A stretch of DNA of 64,000 nucleotides from Bradyrhizobium sp. Ce-3 (GCF_022835695.1 NZ_BQUV01000001.1:1278263-1342262), one strand, 5' to 3'; shown: positions 1 through 9,578, numbered from the stretch's first letter. The notes: generated by a model not told the origin, from the sequence alone. Numbers and translations are program-made.

Positions 1-69
1 TTCATCCTGCCCCTCGGTTGCCGCGCGTGACGCACCCGACTCCCAGCATCGCAGGCGGCCTCGCGTGTG

Positions 70-1329
70 TCACGCGATATACCGGTCCGGCGAAAATGCC
101 TTGACGTCGAATGGCGGCGCAGCACCTGCGATCATCGCCGCAACCGCGGCACCCGTTCCGGGGCCGGTGGTGAAGCCGATATGCTGGTTGCCGAAGGCGA
201 GCCAGAGCCCGCGATGCCGTGGCGCCGGCCCGATCATCGGCAGGCTGTCGGGCAACGTCGGCCGCGCGCCGCGCCAGCGCTCGCCGACCGCGTCGCCGAA
301 CTCGACCACGCCGCGCGCCATCGGCACCACGAAATCGAGCTGCGCATCATTCGACGGCGCGTCGCGCGCGGTGAGCTCGACGCCGCTGGTGACGCGAATG
401 CCCTGCTCCATCGGCGTCATCAGAAAGCTGCCTTCCGCGTCATGGATCGGGCGCAGCAATTTGCGTGCCGGGTTCGGCACGAAATGCTGGTGATAGCCGC
501 GCTCGAACGCCAGCGGCACGCGATAGCCGAGCGGCCGCAGCAATTCGGCCGCCCACGGCCCGAGTGCGACCACGACATGGCGCGCGGCGATCTCGCCGTC
601 GGCAAGGTGCACGTGCCAGCCGTCGTTCTGTTGCTCGATCCGCCGGATCTCGGATTGCCGCACCGTGCCGCCGCTGGCAGCGAGCATCTGCGCATAGGCC
701 TTCACCACCGCGCCGGGTGAATCGACCGATGCCGTCTGGCTGTGCAGCAGGCCGACACGATAGACAGGAATGATGTTGGGCTCGAGCGCCGAGATCGCCT
801 GGCGATCGAGCACCTCGCTCTTGATGCCGAATTCGGCGAGCGCCGCCTGCTCGGCCCTGGCGGTCGAGAGCCCATCGCCGCGCCAGGCCTTGAGCCAGCC
901 GGTCTCGCGGATGCGATGGCCGGCGCCGGCCTGCACGATCCAGTCGCGATGCAGCGTCAGCGACGTTCCGATCAGGCCGTGCAGCGCGGCGGCGCGCGGC
1001 CTGGTCTGCGACGGTGTCGCCGCGGCGAGGAAGCGGATCACCCAGCCGGCATTGGCGAGCGCCCAGGGAAGATTCCAACGCAGCGCCGGATGCGTGTTGG
1101 TGAGATATTTCGGCAGGTTCTTCAGCAGCGACGGCGTATTGAGCGGCAGGATCGAGCCGGACGAGATGATGCCGGCATTGCCGTAGGAGGTCTCGCTGCC
1201 GGGCTCGCGGCGGTCGACGATGACGACGGACAATCCGCGCTGCCGCGCGGCGAGGCCGGCTGAGACGCCGACCATGCCGGCGCCGAGCACGACGACATCA
1301 GCCTGTTGTACCGGCACGCCCTCGCTCAT
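70..1329 (-). CDS. FAD-dependent amino-acid oxidoreductase, DadA-like
   Basis: A 419-residue flavoprotein of the DAO/DadA family, which oxidatively deaminates D-amino acids or related amines and passes electrons to the respiratory chain. The N-terminal dinucleotide fold is clear: VVVLGAGMVGVSAGLAARQRG at residues 13-33 followed by an acidic end of strand 2 (VIVDRREPG). SYGNAGIISSG near residue 50 is the typical DadA continuation. The C-terminal FAD segment is seen as GARPTLPDSLPMIGPAP and GFTTGPGTGAAVA. Length fits DadA (about 415-430). Its ATG is 4 bases downstream of the stop of the next gene on the same strand (an SDR at 1334-2092), so the two are probably co-transcribed. The substrate cannot be read from the sequence. 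Confidence 0.85.
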   Translation of the reverse strand: MSEGVPVQQADVVVLGAGMVGVSAGLAARQRGLSVVIVDRREPGSETSYGNAGIISSGSILPLNTPSLLKNLPKYLTNTHPALRWNLPWALANAGWVIRFLAAATPSQTRPRAAALHGLIGTSLTLHRDWIVQAGAGHRIRETGWLKAWRGDGLSTARAEQAALAEFGIKSEVLDRQAISALEPNIIPVYRVGLLHSQTASVDSPGAVVKAYAQMLAASGGTVRQSEIRRIEQQNDGWHVHLADGEIAARHVVVALGPWAAELLRPLGYRVPLAFERGYHQHFVPNPARKLLRPIHDAEGSFLMTPMEQGIRVTSGVELTARDAPSNDAQLDFVVPMARGVVEFGDAVGERWRGARPTLPDSLPMIGPAPRHRGLWLAFGNQHIGFTTGPGTGAAVAAMIAGAAPPFDVKAFSPDRYIA

Positions 1330-1333
1330 GCCG

Positions 1334-2092
1334 TCACATCAAGGTCAGGCCGCCATCGACCGGCAGCGTGGCGCCGGTGAGATGGCCCGCGTCCGGCGAC
1401 AGCAGGAACGCGACCACGGCGGCGACCTCGTCGGGCTCGGCCAGCCGCTGCATCGGATTGGCTTTTGCCACGCGCTCCCAGGTCGCGGTATCAAGCGCGC
1501 CGAACAAGCCGGAATCCTTGCGGGTGTAGCCGGGCATCACGGCGTTGGCGGTGGCGCCGGACGCGGCGAGCTCGATCGCGAGCGACTTGACCAGCACTTC
1601 GAGCGCGGCCTTGGCCGCGGCCGATCCCGGATAGGTGGCGCCAGGCACGAAGCGATGCGGCCCGAAGCTCGAGACCGCGACGACGCGGCTCCGCGCGCTG
1701 CGCATCAGGTCGGGCAGCGCCGCGGCCGCGATTTCATGGAAGGCCGCCGCCATCACCGCGAAGGCGCGCTCCAGCGCTTCGCGCGGCAGGCTGGCAAATT
1801 CGCGGCGGTCGGCAAAGCCCGCGGCGTGCACGATCGCATCGATCGGCCCGAATGCAGCGCGCGCGGCCTCGACCAGCGTGGTCCCCGCGCCGGCCGCGGC
1901 AAGATCGCCGGTCGCGACCGCGACCTTCGCGCCATTGCTGCGGCACTCCTCCGCAACCGAGTTCAGCCGCGCGAGACCTGCGGCATCAGTGCCCTGCCCG
2001 TGCAGCATCAGGGATTGATCGGGGCCGGCGAGCCGGCGTGCAACCGCCGCGCCGATGCCGGAGCCGCCTCCCGTGATGATTGAAACGCGCAT
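1334..2092 (-). CDS. SDR family NAD(P)-dependent oxidoreductase
   Basis: A classical short-chain dehydrogenase/reductase of 252 residues. The cofactor motif TGGGSGIGAAVARRLA lies at residues 7-22. HAAGFADRREF stands in the NAG position. The catalytic Ser and the Tyr/Lys pair are in VAVSSFGPHRFVPGATYPGSAAAKAALE; the spacing is Y-x-x-x-A-A-K rather than the usual YxxxK, so the active-site tyrosine needs alignment. The C-terminal NAVMPGYTRKDSG and LLSPDAGHLTGATLPVDGG segments are standard for 3-oxoacyl-ACP-reductase-like SDRs. It lies 4 bases upstream of a DadA-like gene on the same strand. The substrate is unknown. Confidence 0.85.
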   Translation of the reverse strand: MRVSIITGGGSGIGAAVARRLAGPDQSLMLHGQGTDAAGLARLNSVAEECRSNGAKVAVATGDLAAAGAGTTLVEAARAAFGPIDAIVHAAGFADRREFASLPREALERAFAVMAAAFHEIAAAALPDLMRSARSRVVAVSSFGPHRFVPGATYPGSAAAKAALEVLVKSLAIELAASGATANAVMPGYTRKDSGLFGALDTATWERVAKANPMQRLAEPDEVAAVVAFLLSPDAGHLTGATLPVDGGLTLM

Positions 2093-2169
2093 GCGGTGGA
2101 TGCTTTCAGAGGACAGCGAACTATAGGTTCGGTGTCACGAAATGCAAACCGCGCTACGCCGGCGTCAGC

Positions 2170-3252
2170 TCACCGCCACGGCTCGACCAGGATCTTGGTG
2201 TGCGCCTCGGGATTGGCGAGATCGGCAAAGGCCTGCGCGACGCCGTCGATGCCGACACGGCCGGTGACCAGCGAGGCGGCATCAACCTGGCCTTCCGCGA
2301 TCAGGCGCAGCGAATAGGCGAACTCCTCCGGCGTGTAGCCGAGCACGTACTGGACGTTGAGCTCCTTGATGATGCCGAGCATCGGCTCGGACTTGTCGGT
2401 CTCCATGCAGACGCCGACCACGACGACGCGGGCGCCGCGCGGCGCGCCCTCGAACACCTGCTGCAACACGCCGGGCACGCCGACGCATTCAAAGATCAGC
2501 GCGGGCTTCAGCGGCGGCAGCAGCGCCTGCATCGGCGGCCGCGCCGCCTTCTCCGCCTCGGTCATCTGGGCGTGCTCGGCCCAGCTCGCATAGGGCTGTG
2601 TCCTGGCTGGATCGACCACGACATCGGCGCCCATCTTCTCGGCGAGCAGGCGCCGCGCCGGCGAGTAATCGGCAGCGACGATCGGGCCGAGCCCCTTGAT
2701 CTTCAGCGCGGCGATCACCGCGAGCCCGACCGGCCCGCAACCGATCACCAGCGGCACCTCGCCACCTTTGATATTGGCCATTGCCACCGCGTGCACGCCG
2801 ACCGCGAGCGGCTCGGTGAGCGCGGCGTGCTCGGCGGCAAGGCCGTTCGGCACTTCGAGCAACAGCGGCTCGCTGAGCAGCATCTGCTCGGCATAGGCGC
2901 CGGCATATTCGTTGGAATAGCCGATGCCCTTCGGACCCTCCGGCGTCAGCAGCGCCGGCAGCGAGCAGACGCGCGTGCCGGGCTTCAGCTTGCGCGTGGT
3001 GCCCGGGCCGTAATCGAGGATCTCGCAGCAGAACTCATGGCCGAACACGACGTCGCGCGACAGATCCATCGGCGTGCGGCCGGGCAGGAACTTGCTCAGC
3101 TCCACCATGCGGTGGGCGTGCTTGCGTGCGTGCAGGTCGGACCCGCAGATGCCGCAGGCGAGCGATTTGACCAGCACCTGGCCGGCGCCCGGCTTCGGCT
3201 CCGGCATCTGGTCGACGACAATCTCGCCGTTTCTGAAGATCGCTGCGCGCAT
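2170..3252 (-). CDS. Zinc-binding (threonine/sorbitol-type) alcohol dehydrogenase
   Basis: A medium-chain dehydrogenase of about 360 residues. The start is placed at the ATG at 3252 because GGGAGG lies just upstream and the protein then begins MRAAIFRNGEIVVD, as in the family; the open frame itself extends to 3315. Catalytic-zinc residues are visible in CGICGSDLHARKHAHR and GHEFCCEILDYGPG. The Rossmann motif VIGCGPVGLAVIAALK precedes an acidic VAADYSPARR, which suggests NAD(H). The four-cysteine structural-zinc lobe found in many relatives is absent: the matching stretch reads VCSLPALLTPEGPKG. The enzyme probably acts on a polyol or sugar alcohol; the substrate is unknown. Confidence 0.85.
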   Translation of the reverse strand: MRAAIFRNGEIVVDQMPEPKPGAGQVLVKSLACGICGSDLHARKHAHRMVELSKFLPGRTPMDLSRDVVFGHEFCCEILDYGPGTTRKLKPGTRVCSLPALLTPEGPKGIGYSNEYAGAYAEQMLLSEPLLLEVPNGLAAEHAALTEPLAVGVHAVAMANIKGGEVPLVIGCGPVGLAVIAALKIKGLGPIVAADYSPARRLLAEKMGADVVVDPARTQPYASWAEHAQMTEAEKAARPPMQALLPPLKPALIFECVGVPGVLQQVFEGAPRGARVVVVGVCMETDKSEPMLGIIKELNVQYVLGYTPEEFAYSLRLIAEGQVDAASLVTGRVGIDGVAQAFADLANPEAHTKILVEPWR

Positions 3253-3371
3253 GTTCCCTCCCGCGTGGGTTTGGTCCCACTCATTTTGATGCGTATTTCG
3301 TCTCGCGAAATACACTGTCGCGGATCAGGTCCGGGACACGCTTTCGCTGCGCGAGGCTATAGCACGGAGGG

Positions 3372-6300
3372 TCACCACGTATAGCGCATAACGCCTTTGC
3401 CGGCGTAGGACTGGCTGACGTTGGAGAATTCGCCCTCGAAGGTCGCGGCCGCCGACCACCCGCCCCGCCACTTCATCTCGAGCGAGGCCGTCGTCAACGC
3501 GGAGTCGCTGGCCTGCGCCGCACCGTTGACCACGAAGGCCGCGCCCGGCAGCGTCTGGAACACGGCAGCGGCGCTGCGATCTGGGTTGAAGTCGTGCGCC
3601 CAGGCGACGCGGCCGCGCAGAGTCACGAGACCGCTGTCGACTGCAAAGGATTTGTCGGAGCGCAGGCCGAGTTCGCTCCTGACGTCGGTGACGCTCTTCG
3701 CCGCATAATTCAGCGCGAAGGCGCCGCCGCCGGAAACCACGCTTTCCGCATAGCTCGGCAGCTCGAAGCTGGTGAACTGCGCCGCCGCGTAAGGCGTCAG
3801 CCCGATCCAGGGTGTCGCGGTGCGATAGCCACCCTCGAGCCGGCCCGACCAGGCGTTGGCATTGAAGTTGGCGCGCAGATGATCGGCGCCCGCGGCGGTG
3901 ACGATGCGATCGGTGGTGATGTCCTGCCAGCCATAGGCGAGCGCTGCGCTCACATACGCCGCGCCGACGGTGTGGCGGACGAACGCGCCGGCCTGGAACA
4001 GATCCGAGCGGCCCCAGCCGAGACCGTTGACGCTGAAGCTGGTGGCGCCGCCGGCCAGCGCAAAGCCGGCGATGGTATTCGGTGACAAACGATAGTCCGC
4101 GCCGGCCGCGGTGCCATAGAGGCTGCTGCTGGTGTTGTTGGAGCCCAGCACCGCATTGCCGCTGGTGGTCTGCGAGCCGCCATAGCCCGCCGCCCACACG
4201 CTCCAGCGCTGCTCGAAGTCGAGCTGACGCGGTGGCGCCTTGGCATAGATCGCGGCCAACGCATCGCGCGGCTCGGTCTTGCGCGCCGCGGTGGCGAGCG
4301 AAGCGCCCTCCTCGGCAAACGGCGTGGCGCTTGCGCCACCATCGGCAGCGCCATCGCGTCCGGCGACGAACGGGTCCGTCAACAGGCCGAGGAACAGTCC
4401 CATCGCGTTGAACGTCGCCTGCTGCGAGCCGGTTGCTCCCTCGCCCGACACCTGCGTCAGGCCGTTCGGCGACAGCCCGGCAAAGGCCGCGCCAATGCCG
4501 CCATTGGCGTTGAAGAAGTTCTGCAGCGTGGTGGCGACGTTGCTCTGGTTGATGTTGAGCGTCGATTTCGCGCCGTAATCGAGCGCGAAATTGAGATAAG
4601 CGTTGTTCGTGTCGTAGCCGAGCGTCGCCACGAGATTGGACGGCAGCCCGGTTGAATCGACCCCGGCAAACGTTCCGCTGCGGCCGCCGACCGCGGTCAG
4701 GATGGTGTACTGCTTGGCAATCGTGCTGCCGGCTGTGGCGCTGACGCCGACCGAACCCGCCAGCGTCGCGGTGCCCGTCACCTTGGCGTAGGTCGACGCC
4801 GTCGAGCTGATGCTCACCAGATACAGCGCTCCGGACTGGAACGCGAGATTGCCTCCCACGGTCAAATAGGAGCCGGGCGTCGCATTGCCGGGCAGCAGGA
4901 TGCCGCCGCTCGCGATCGTCGTGTTGCCGACGGTGCCGATGCCGGAAAGTGTGCCGCCGGCATTCACGGTGGTGAGGTACGACGACGCGATCCCGCCGTC
5001 GACCTGCAGAACGCCACCATTGACCGTGGTGGTGCCCGAATAGGTATTGAAGCCCGACAGCGTCAGCGTGCCGCTGCCGGTCTTCTCCAGATTGCCTTCC
5101 GCGAGCGAGCCGCAGCCACACGGCTTGAACTCGGAGATCACGCCGCTGACATTGGTCGAGAGATTGTTGCCGCCGACGGTAAGCGTAACGCCGCCACCGA
5201 TGTAGTAGGAACCCGACCCTGCGATCGAACCTGCCGTGATGCGCCCGTCGCCGTTCGGCCCAACGCCAGCACCGAAGTCAACATAGCCGGTTCCCTGCGT
5301 AATGAACTGCGCGGTGCCGCCTGTCGAATTGCCGGAAATGAGAACGTGGGCGCCGCTCTCGGTCGTGATGGTGGCGTTGCCCGCCGTCGAATAGGCCTGA
5401 AAGATCAGCATGCCGCCGGAACGGTTGGTGATGTTCGCGTTACCGGCAGTCGGCGCATCCACACCAACGCTGAACCCACCGAAAATGGTTACACCGCTGT
5501 TGTCGATCGTCGCGTTCGCCGCAGTGCTGTGCTGGACAAAGCCGAGAGCACCATTGGCTTCCGTAATAATCGTCGCCGACGCGGCCGACGAGAATTCGAA
5601 GAACTGGGTCAAACCGCTATCGCGATTGATGATGGTCGCCTGGCCCGCATCGGTATGGCCGAGGAACACTGCGTTGCCGCCGCTATGGTTGTCGATCACG
5701 GCCTTGCCGGCCGTGCTGGTGTCGGTGCCGCCGGGAAGACCAAGCGCGTCGCCGAACACCACGGCGCCGCCAGTGCTGTTGGTGAACGTGGCATTGCCGG
5801 CGGAACTGGCATCGCGGAAGATCGTGAACGCACCGTTGGTATTGCTCACGGTCGCGTTGCCCGCGGTGCTGCTGTCGCGAAACTCCGTGAGGCCGAAATT
5901 CTGGTTGATGATGGTCGCCGTCGACGCCGTCGTGGAATTGTAGAACGTCGTGGTGGCAATTCCGTTGAAGCCGTCGTTGACGATCTTGGTGATTCCAGCC
6001 GTGTTGGCATTGACGATGTCGAGCTTGCCGTCGACGGCGACCTCGCCGACGATCGAGGCGGTGTGGCCGGCGTCGCCGAGCTGCAGCGTCGCGCAATCGC
6101 AGATCGAAGTGCCGCCGGTATAGGTGTTGGTGCCCAACAGCACCACGCGGCCGAGACCGCCCGAATTATCCAGCACCGTCAGCTTGCCGGGGCCGTTGCC
6201 GTCGGCGATGTTGCCGGCGATCGTGAGCGTCACGCCGTTGGCGTCGATCGCGCTGCCGATCGCCGATGCGTTGATCTTGAAATTGTTGCCGAAGGTCAGG

Positions 6301-7208
6301 TTGCCGAGGCCATCGGCCTGGAACACGGCATTGTCGAGCGTGACCGCGCCTGACCCGACCGACTTGTTGTTGGTGACGACAACGGTGGTATCGACCACCT
6401 GCGTGCCGCCGCTGTAGGTGTTCGCACCCGAGAGCTGGACGTTGGAGAACCCCGAGGCGGACGAATCGATCAGGCGCAGCACACCGCCGCCGGCGCCGTC
6501 GGCGATCACGCCCTGGAGATTGACCTGGGCACCGTTCGCATCGACCGTGCCGCCGGCCGCGTTGACCGCGATGCTGTTGGAGAAGGCGATGGTCGATACG
6601 GTCGGCGACTGCATCTGGAAGGTGCCGCCGTTGAGCGTGATGGTGCCGGTGCCGACCGAATCCGCATTGGTCGCCTGCACGGTGCCGGCCGAAATCAGCG
6701 TGCCGCCGGCGTAGCTGTTGGCGCCTGCGAGCACCAGCGTGCTGTTGCCGAGCTGTTGCACCATCACGCCGGGCGCAAGCCCGTGGATGCTGGCGCTGAT
6801 GGTGATGGTCTGGCCGCTGTTGGCCCGGTTGATCAGGCCGCCGCTCGGCCCCGTCAGGGCGAAGATAACCGGATTGCCGCTGATCGTGTACGACTGCGAA
6901 TTGGCGGTGAAAGTCCAGGAGTCCGGCAGCATCGGACCGCCGATCGTGACCGTCGGCGATCCCGTCGAATCGAAAATCGCGGATTGGCTCGGGAGGATCG
7001 GCGGCGCGCCGGCCGACGTCGTCGACCAGTTGCTCGGCAGCTGGTAGTCGGGGCTGCTCGTCGTGCTGCCGCTGCCGCCCCAGGTGTAGCTCTGGGCCTG
7101 TGCCGAACTGCACGGCAACAGGCACGCAGCCGCCGAGACGCAGACTGCGGAAGCCAGCACACCGCGAAACCGCTGACCAAACGAGAAAAACGACCAACCA
7201 AAATGCAC
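3372..7208 (-). CDS. PATR-type autotransporter with C-terminal beta-barrel
   Basis: A very large secreted or surface protein of about 1,278 residues (type Va secretion). The open frame starts at a TTG at 7223; I prefer the GTG at 7208, which gives a basic and hydrophobic signal peptide ending at SSAQAQ-S. The passenger has autotransporter-associated beta-strand motifs (LVLAGANSYAGGT, VQLSGANTYSGGT, LTLSGFNTYSGTTTVNGGVL). Between about residues 420 and 646 it carries some ten copies of a 20-21 residue unit with the core STAGNATI. The last 280 residues form the autotransporter barrel (RWSVWAAGYGG, GFALAGGATSFS) and end in the aromatic RYTW expected for Bam recognition. The role, perhaps adhesion, cannot be read from sequence. 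No other secretion gene is adjacent. Confidence 0.88.
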   Translation of the reverse strand: MHFGWSFFSFGQRFRGVLASAVCVSAAACLLPCSSAQAQSYTWGGSGSTTSSPDYQLPSNWSTTSAGAPPILPSQSAIFDSTGSPTVTIGGPMLPDSWTFTANSQSYTISGNPVIFALTGPSGGLINRANSGQTITISASIHGLAPGVMVQQLGNSTLVLAGANSYAGGTLISAGTVQATNADSVGTGTITLNGGTFQMQSPTVSTIAFSNSIAVNAAGGTVDANGAQVNLQGVIADGAGGGVLRLIDSSASGFSNVQLSGANTYSGGTQVVDTTVVVTNNKSVGSGAVTLDNAVFQADGLGNLTFGNNFKINASAIGSAIDANGVTLTIAGNIADGNGPGKLTVLDNSGGLGRVVLLGTNTYTGGTSICDCATLQLGDAGHTASIVGEVAVDGKLDIVNANTAGITKIVNDGFNGIATTTFYNSTTASTATIINQNFGLTEFRDSSTAGNATVSNTNGAFTIFRDASSAGNATFTNSTGGAVVFGDALGLPGGTDTSTAGKAVIDNHSGGNAVFLGHTDAGQATIINRDSGLTQFFEFSSAASATIITEANGALGFVQHSTAANATIDNSGVTIFGGFSVGVDAPTAGNANITNRSGGMLIFQAYSTAGNATITTESGAHVLISGNSTGGTAQFITQGTGYVDFGAGVGPNGDGRITAGSIAGSGSYYIGGGVTLTVGGNNLSTNVSGVISEFKPCGCGSLAEGNLEKTGSGTLTLSGFNTYSGTTTVNGGVLQVDGGIASSYLTTVNAGGTLSGIGTVGNTTIASGGILLPGNATPGSYLTVGGNLAFQSGALYLVSISSTASTYAKVTGTATLAGSVGVSATAGSTIAKQYTILTAVGGRSGTFAGVDSTGLPSNLVATLGYDTNNAYLNFALDYGAKSTLNINQSNVATTLQNFFNANGGIGAAFAGLSPNGLTQVSGEGATGSQQATFNAMGLFLGLLTDPFVAGRDGAADGGASATPFAEEGASLATAARKTEPRDALAAIYAKAPPRQLDFEQRWSVWAAGYGGSQTTSGNAVLGSNNTSSSLYGTAAGADYRLSPNTIAGFALAGGATSFSVNGLGWGRSDLFQAGAFVRHTVGAAYVSAALAYGWQDITTDRIVTAAGADHLRANFNANAWSGRLEGGYRTATPWIGLTPYAAAQFTSFELPSYAESVVSGGGAFALNYAAKSVTDVRSELGLRSDKSFAVDSGLVTLRGRVAWAHDFNPDRSAAAVFQTLPGAAFVVNGAAQASDSALTTASLEMKWRGGWSAAATFEGEFSNVSQSYAGKGVMRYTW

Positions 7209-7399
7209 GTGTACGGCCCCCAAACGCTCTACGGCGCTCTTGGGGCGAGATTAGCATGCAGCCAAACGCGCGATTGCCGATTGTTTCCGAAATCCTTCGA
7301 TTCAGCTTCCCGAGATCGAAATTTCGACCCGACTGTTGTACACGCGCAACGCTAGCGGAGGTTGGTTTCGCAACCGGCGCACGATTCTCGGTACCCGGG

Positions 7400-8392
7400 T
7401 CAGGCGTTCGGCGAAGGCTCGTTGGCCACGGCCAGCAACTGCGACCGCCTGACGCGCTCGCGATGCGCGGTGTAGAGGCCCGAGGCGACGATGAAGCCGG
7501 CGCCGAGGATGGTCCAGCTGTCGGGCACTTCGCCGAAGATCAGGAAGCCGAGGATGCTGACCCACAGCAGCTGCGTGTAGGAGAACGGCGCGAGCACCGA
7601 GGCATCGCCATAGCGGAACGCCAGCACCACGATCCACTGTCCGACGGTGGACGCAACGCCGATCAGGATGCCGAACATGATGTCGTGCCAGGTCGGCGTG
7701 ACCCAGACGAACGGCACCAGCGCGCTGACGATGGCGACGCCGACGATGGACGAATAGGTCATCACCGCGACCGGACGCTCGCTGCCGCTCATCATGCGCG
7801 TCAGGATCAGCGTGCCGGCCCAGGCCAGCGCCGAGACGAGCGGAAAGACCGCGGCGGGATGGAAGGCACTGGTGCCCGGCCGCAGGATGATGAACACACC
7901 GGCGAGGCCGACCGCGGTCGCGATCCAGCGTCGCATACCGACTTTCTCGCCGAGGAAGGCGATCGACAGCGCGGTGACGAACAGCGGCGAGACGAAGCTC
8001 GTCGCCGAGGCCTCGGCGATCGGCAGGAAGCCGAGCCCCGTGATGAAGATCAGGGAAGAACCGAGCAGCGCGGCGCCACGCAGCACGTGCAGGCCGGGGC
8101 GGCTGCTGCGCAGCGCGAACAGCGGCGAGCCCGGCAGCATCGCCGGCGTCATGATCATCGCGAACACCAGGAAGCGGATCCAGGCGATCTCGATCGAGGG
8201 CAGCGTGGACGACAGATATTTTGCGGTGATGTCGGACGTGCCCAGGAACACCGTCGACAGCAGGATCAGCGCGATGCCCTTGAACGGCCGATCGGTACGG
8301 GCCGGCGCCTTGCGCGCTGAAGTGGCTTTTGCGGGCAATGCAAGAGGAACGCTGTCCAGCCTGGCGGCTACGGCGGCGGGGGGCGGTGTCAC
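7400..8392 (-). CDS. DMT superfamily (EamA) exporter
   Basis: An inner-membrane drug/metabolite transporter with two EamA repeats and about ten membrane segments. Hydrophobic runs include GIALILLSTVFLGTSDITAKY, FLVFAMIMTPAMLPG, VMTYSSIVGVAIVSALVPFVWV and SILGFLIFGEVPDSWTILGAG. The frame is open to 8641, but that extension is Arg/Cys-rich and does not look coding, so I place the start at the GTG at 8392. The ribosome binding site there is weak, so the start is uncertain. The length of about 330 residues then fits the family, with a proline/alanine-rich cytosolic tail of about 35 residues before the first helix. The substrate is unknown. Confidence 0.8.
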   Translation of the reverse strand: MTPPPAAVAARLDSVPLALPAKATSARKAPARTDRPFKGIALILLSTVFLGTSDITAKYLSSTLPSIEIAWIRFLVFAMIMTPAMLPGSPLFALRSSRPGLHVLRGAALLGSSLIFITGLGFLPIAEASATSFVSPLFVTALSIAFLGEKVGMRRWIATAVGLAGVFIILRPGTSAFHPAAVFPLVSALAWAGTLILTRMMSGSERPVAVMTYSSIVGVAIVSALVPFVWVTPTWHDIMFGILIGVASTVGQWIVVLAFRYGDASVLAPFSYTQLLWVSILGFLIFGEVPDSWTILGAGFIVASGLYTAHRERVRRSQLLAVANEPSPNA

Positions 8393-8598
8393 GGCAATCT
8401 CGAAGGCAAAATAAGGGGAATCTGCTGCTGTTACAGAACGCCAATTCCGCCGTGAGAACAATGCCCGAAAACGGGACTCCGATATGCACCAGCGTGCGCG
8501 ACCGCCCGCCGCAGCCCGCATGCGGCTGCAACTGCAACAGTTTGTTAAGAACTGTGTGGAGTGGAGACGGTGCAGATCTCGACGATATCCGGGGCCCG

Positions 8599-8659
8599 GA
8601 TTCTTGTTTGACGCGTTTCCTTCACGCGAACCGGTATCCACTTCGCTTGAAAACGCTCT
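8599..8659. repeat. Palindromic intergenic repeat, family A copy 1
   Basis: The segment gattcttgtttgacgcgttt...aaaacgctct matches 18958-19020 at nearly every position. It begins with GCGTTT and ends with AAAACGC, so it can fold on itself. Both copies sit immediately downstream of a minus-strand gene stop. From memory this sequence type is frequent between genes in Bradyrhizobium. Confidence 0.8.
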
Positions 8660-8662
8660 CGC

Positions 8663-9502
8663 TTAGAGCATCGGCAGCGAACGCGGCTTCGGCCCGCGCG
8701 CGAACGCGTTGTCGAGCGCCGTGAGTTCGTCGCCGCTGAGCTTCAGCGTGCCTGCGGCTGCATTCTCCGCCGCATGGTCCGCATTCGACGCCTTCGGAAT
8801 CGCGAGCACCGACGGCAGCCGCGTGAGGAAGCTCAGCGCGACCTGGCGCGGCGTCGCCTTGTGCGCCTGCGCGACCTGTTGCAGCACCGTGCCGGCCCTG
8901 GTCGACAGTGAGGGGAAATCATTGTGGCCGAACGGCGAATAGGCGACGACCGCAACGCCGTGCTGCTCGCACCACGGAATCACGGCGTGTTCGATGGCGC
9001 GCTCCTGCAGATGGTAGAGCACCTGGTTGCAGGCGATCTTGCCCTCACCGGCGACATCGAGCAGTTCGTCGAGATCCTCGGTGTCGAAATTGCTGACGCC
9101 CCAGGCGCGGATCTTGCCCGCCGCGATCAATTCGTCGAACGCCGCGACCGTCTCGGCGAGCGGATAAGTTCCGCGCCAGTGCAACAGATAGCAATCGAGC
9201 CGGTCGGTCTTCAGCCGCTTCAGCGAGCGCTCGCATGCGGTGATGGTGCCGCGCCGCGAGGCGTTGCTCGGCAGGACCTTCGAGACCAGGAACAGCTCGT
9301 CGCGACGGCCGGCGATCGCGTCCGCGATCACGAGCTCGGCGTCGCCGTACATCTCGGCCGTATCGATATGCGTCATGCCGGCATCGATGCCGCGCTTCAA
9401 CGCAGCGACGGCCGCCTTGCGGTCACCGCGATCGAGATACCAGGTGCCCTGCCCGATCACCGAGACCTGCGGGCCGTTGTTGCCGAATTTTTTTGTCTGC
9501 AC
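8663..9502 (-). CDS. Aldo/keto reductase
   Basis: A 279-residue NADPH-dependent carbonyl reductase of the AKR superfamily with a (beta/alpha)8 barrel. The catalytic tetrad can be traced: Asp and Tyr in HIDTAEMYGDAE, Lys in LFLVSKVLP and His in YLLHWRG. The cofactor region is visible as AIPKASNADHAAEN. The start codon is GTG at 9502 with GAGGCG upstream. It resembles the YeaE/2,5-diketo-gluconate reductase group. It is flanked by two different palindromic repeats, so it is probably transcribed alone. The substrate is unknown. Confidence 0.87.
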   Translation of the reverse strand: MQTKKFGNNGPQVSVIGQGTWYLDRGDRKAAVAALKRGIDAGMTHIDTAEMYGDAELVIADAIAGRRDELFLVSKVLPSNASRRGTITACERSLKRLKTDRLDCYLLHWRGTYPLAETVAAFDELIAAGKIRAWGVSNFDTEDLDELLDVAGEGKIACNQVLYHLQERAIEHAVIPWCEQHGVAVVAYSPFGHNDFPSLSTRAGTVLQQVAQAHKATPRQVALSFLTRLPSVLAIPKASNADHAAENAAAGTLKLSGDELTALDNAFARGPKPRSLPML

Positions 9503-9578
9503 GATCGCCTCGTTCTGCGTGGGTCGCTATTGGCCCCGCGCAGAACGATAGAGGAAACAGGTCGTCGTGTCTCCACAT

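Noticed and set aside
1-69. Possible end of a neighbouring gene at the left edge
   Set aside because: The 69 bases before the first stop codon are too short to support any gene, and nothing recognisable was seen.
2080-3384. Long plus-strand ORF opposite the SDR and zinc dehydrogenase genes
   Set aside because: It is antisense to two well-recognised enzymes, is rich in Arg, His and Asp from reversed GC-rich codons, and shows no family motif. Similar long shadows lie opposite nrtA (22393-23916), the HWE kinase (26390-28153 minus) and the carbamoyltransferase (31335-33635).
3325-5121. 598-residue ORF in another frame within the autotransporter
   Set aside because: Its translation is Arg/Gln/His-rich and repetitive because it reads the repeated passenger sequence out of frame.
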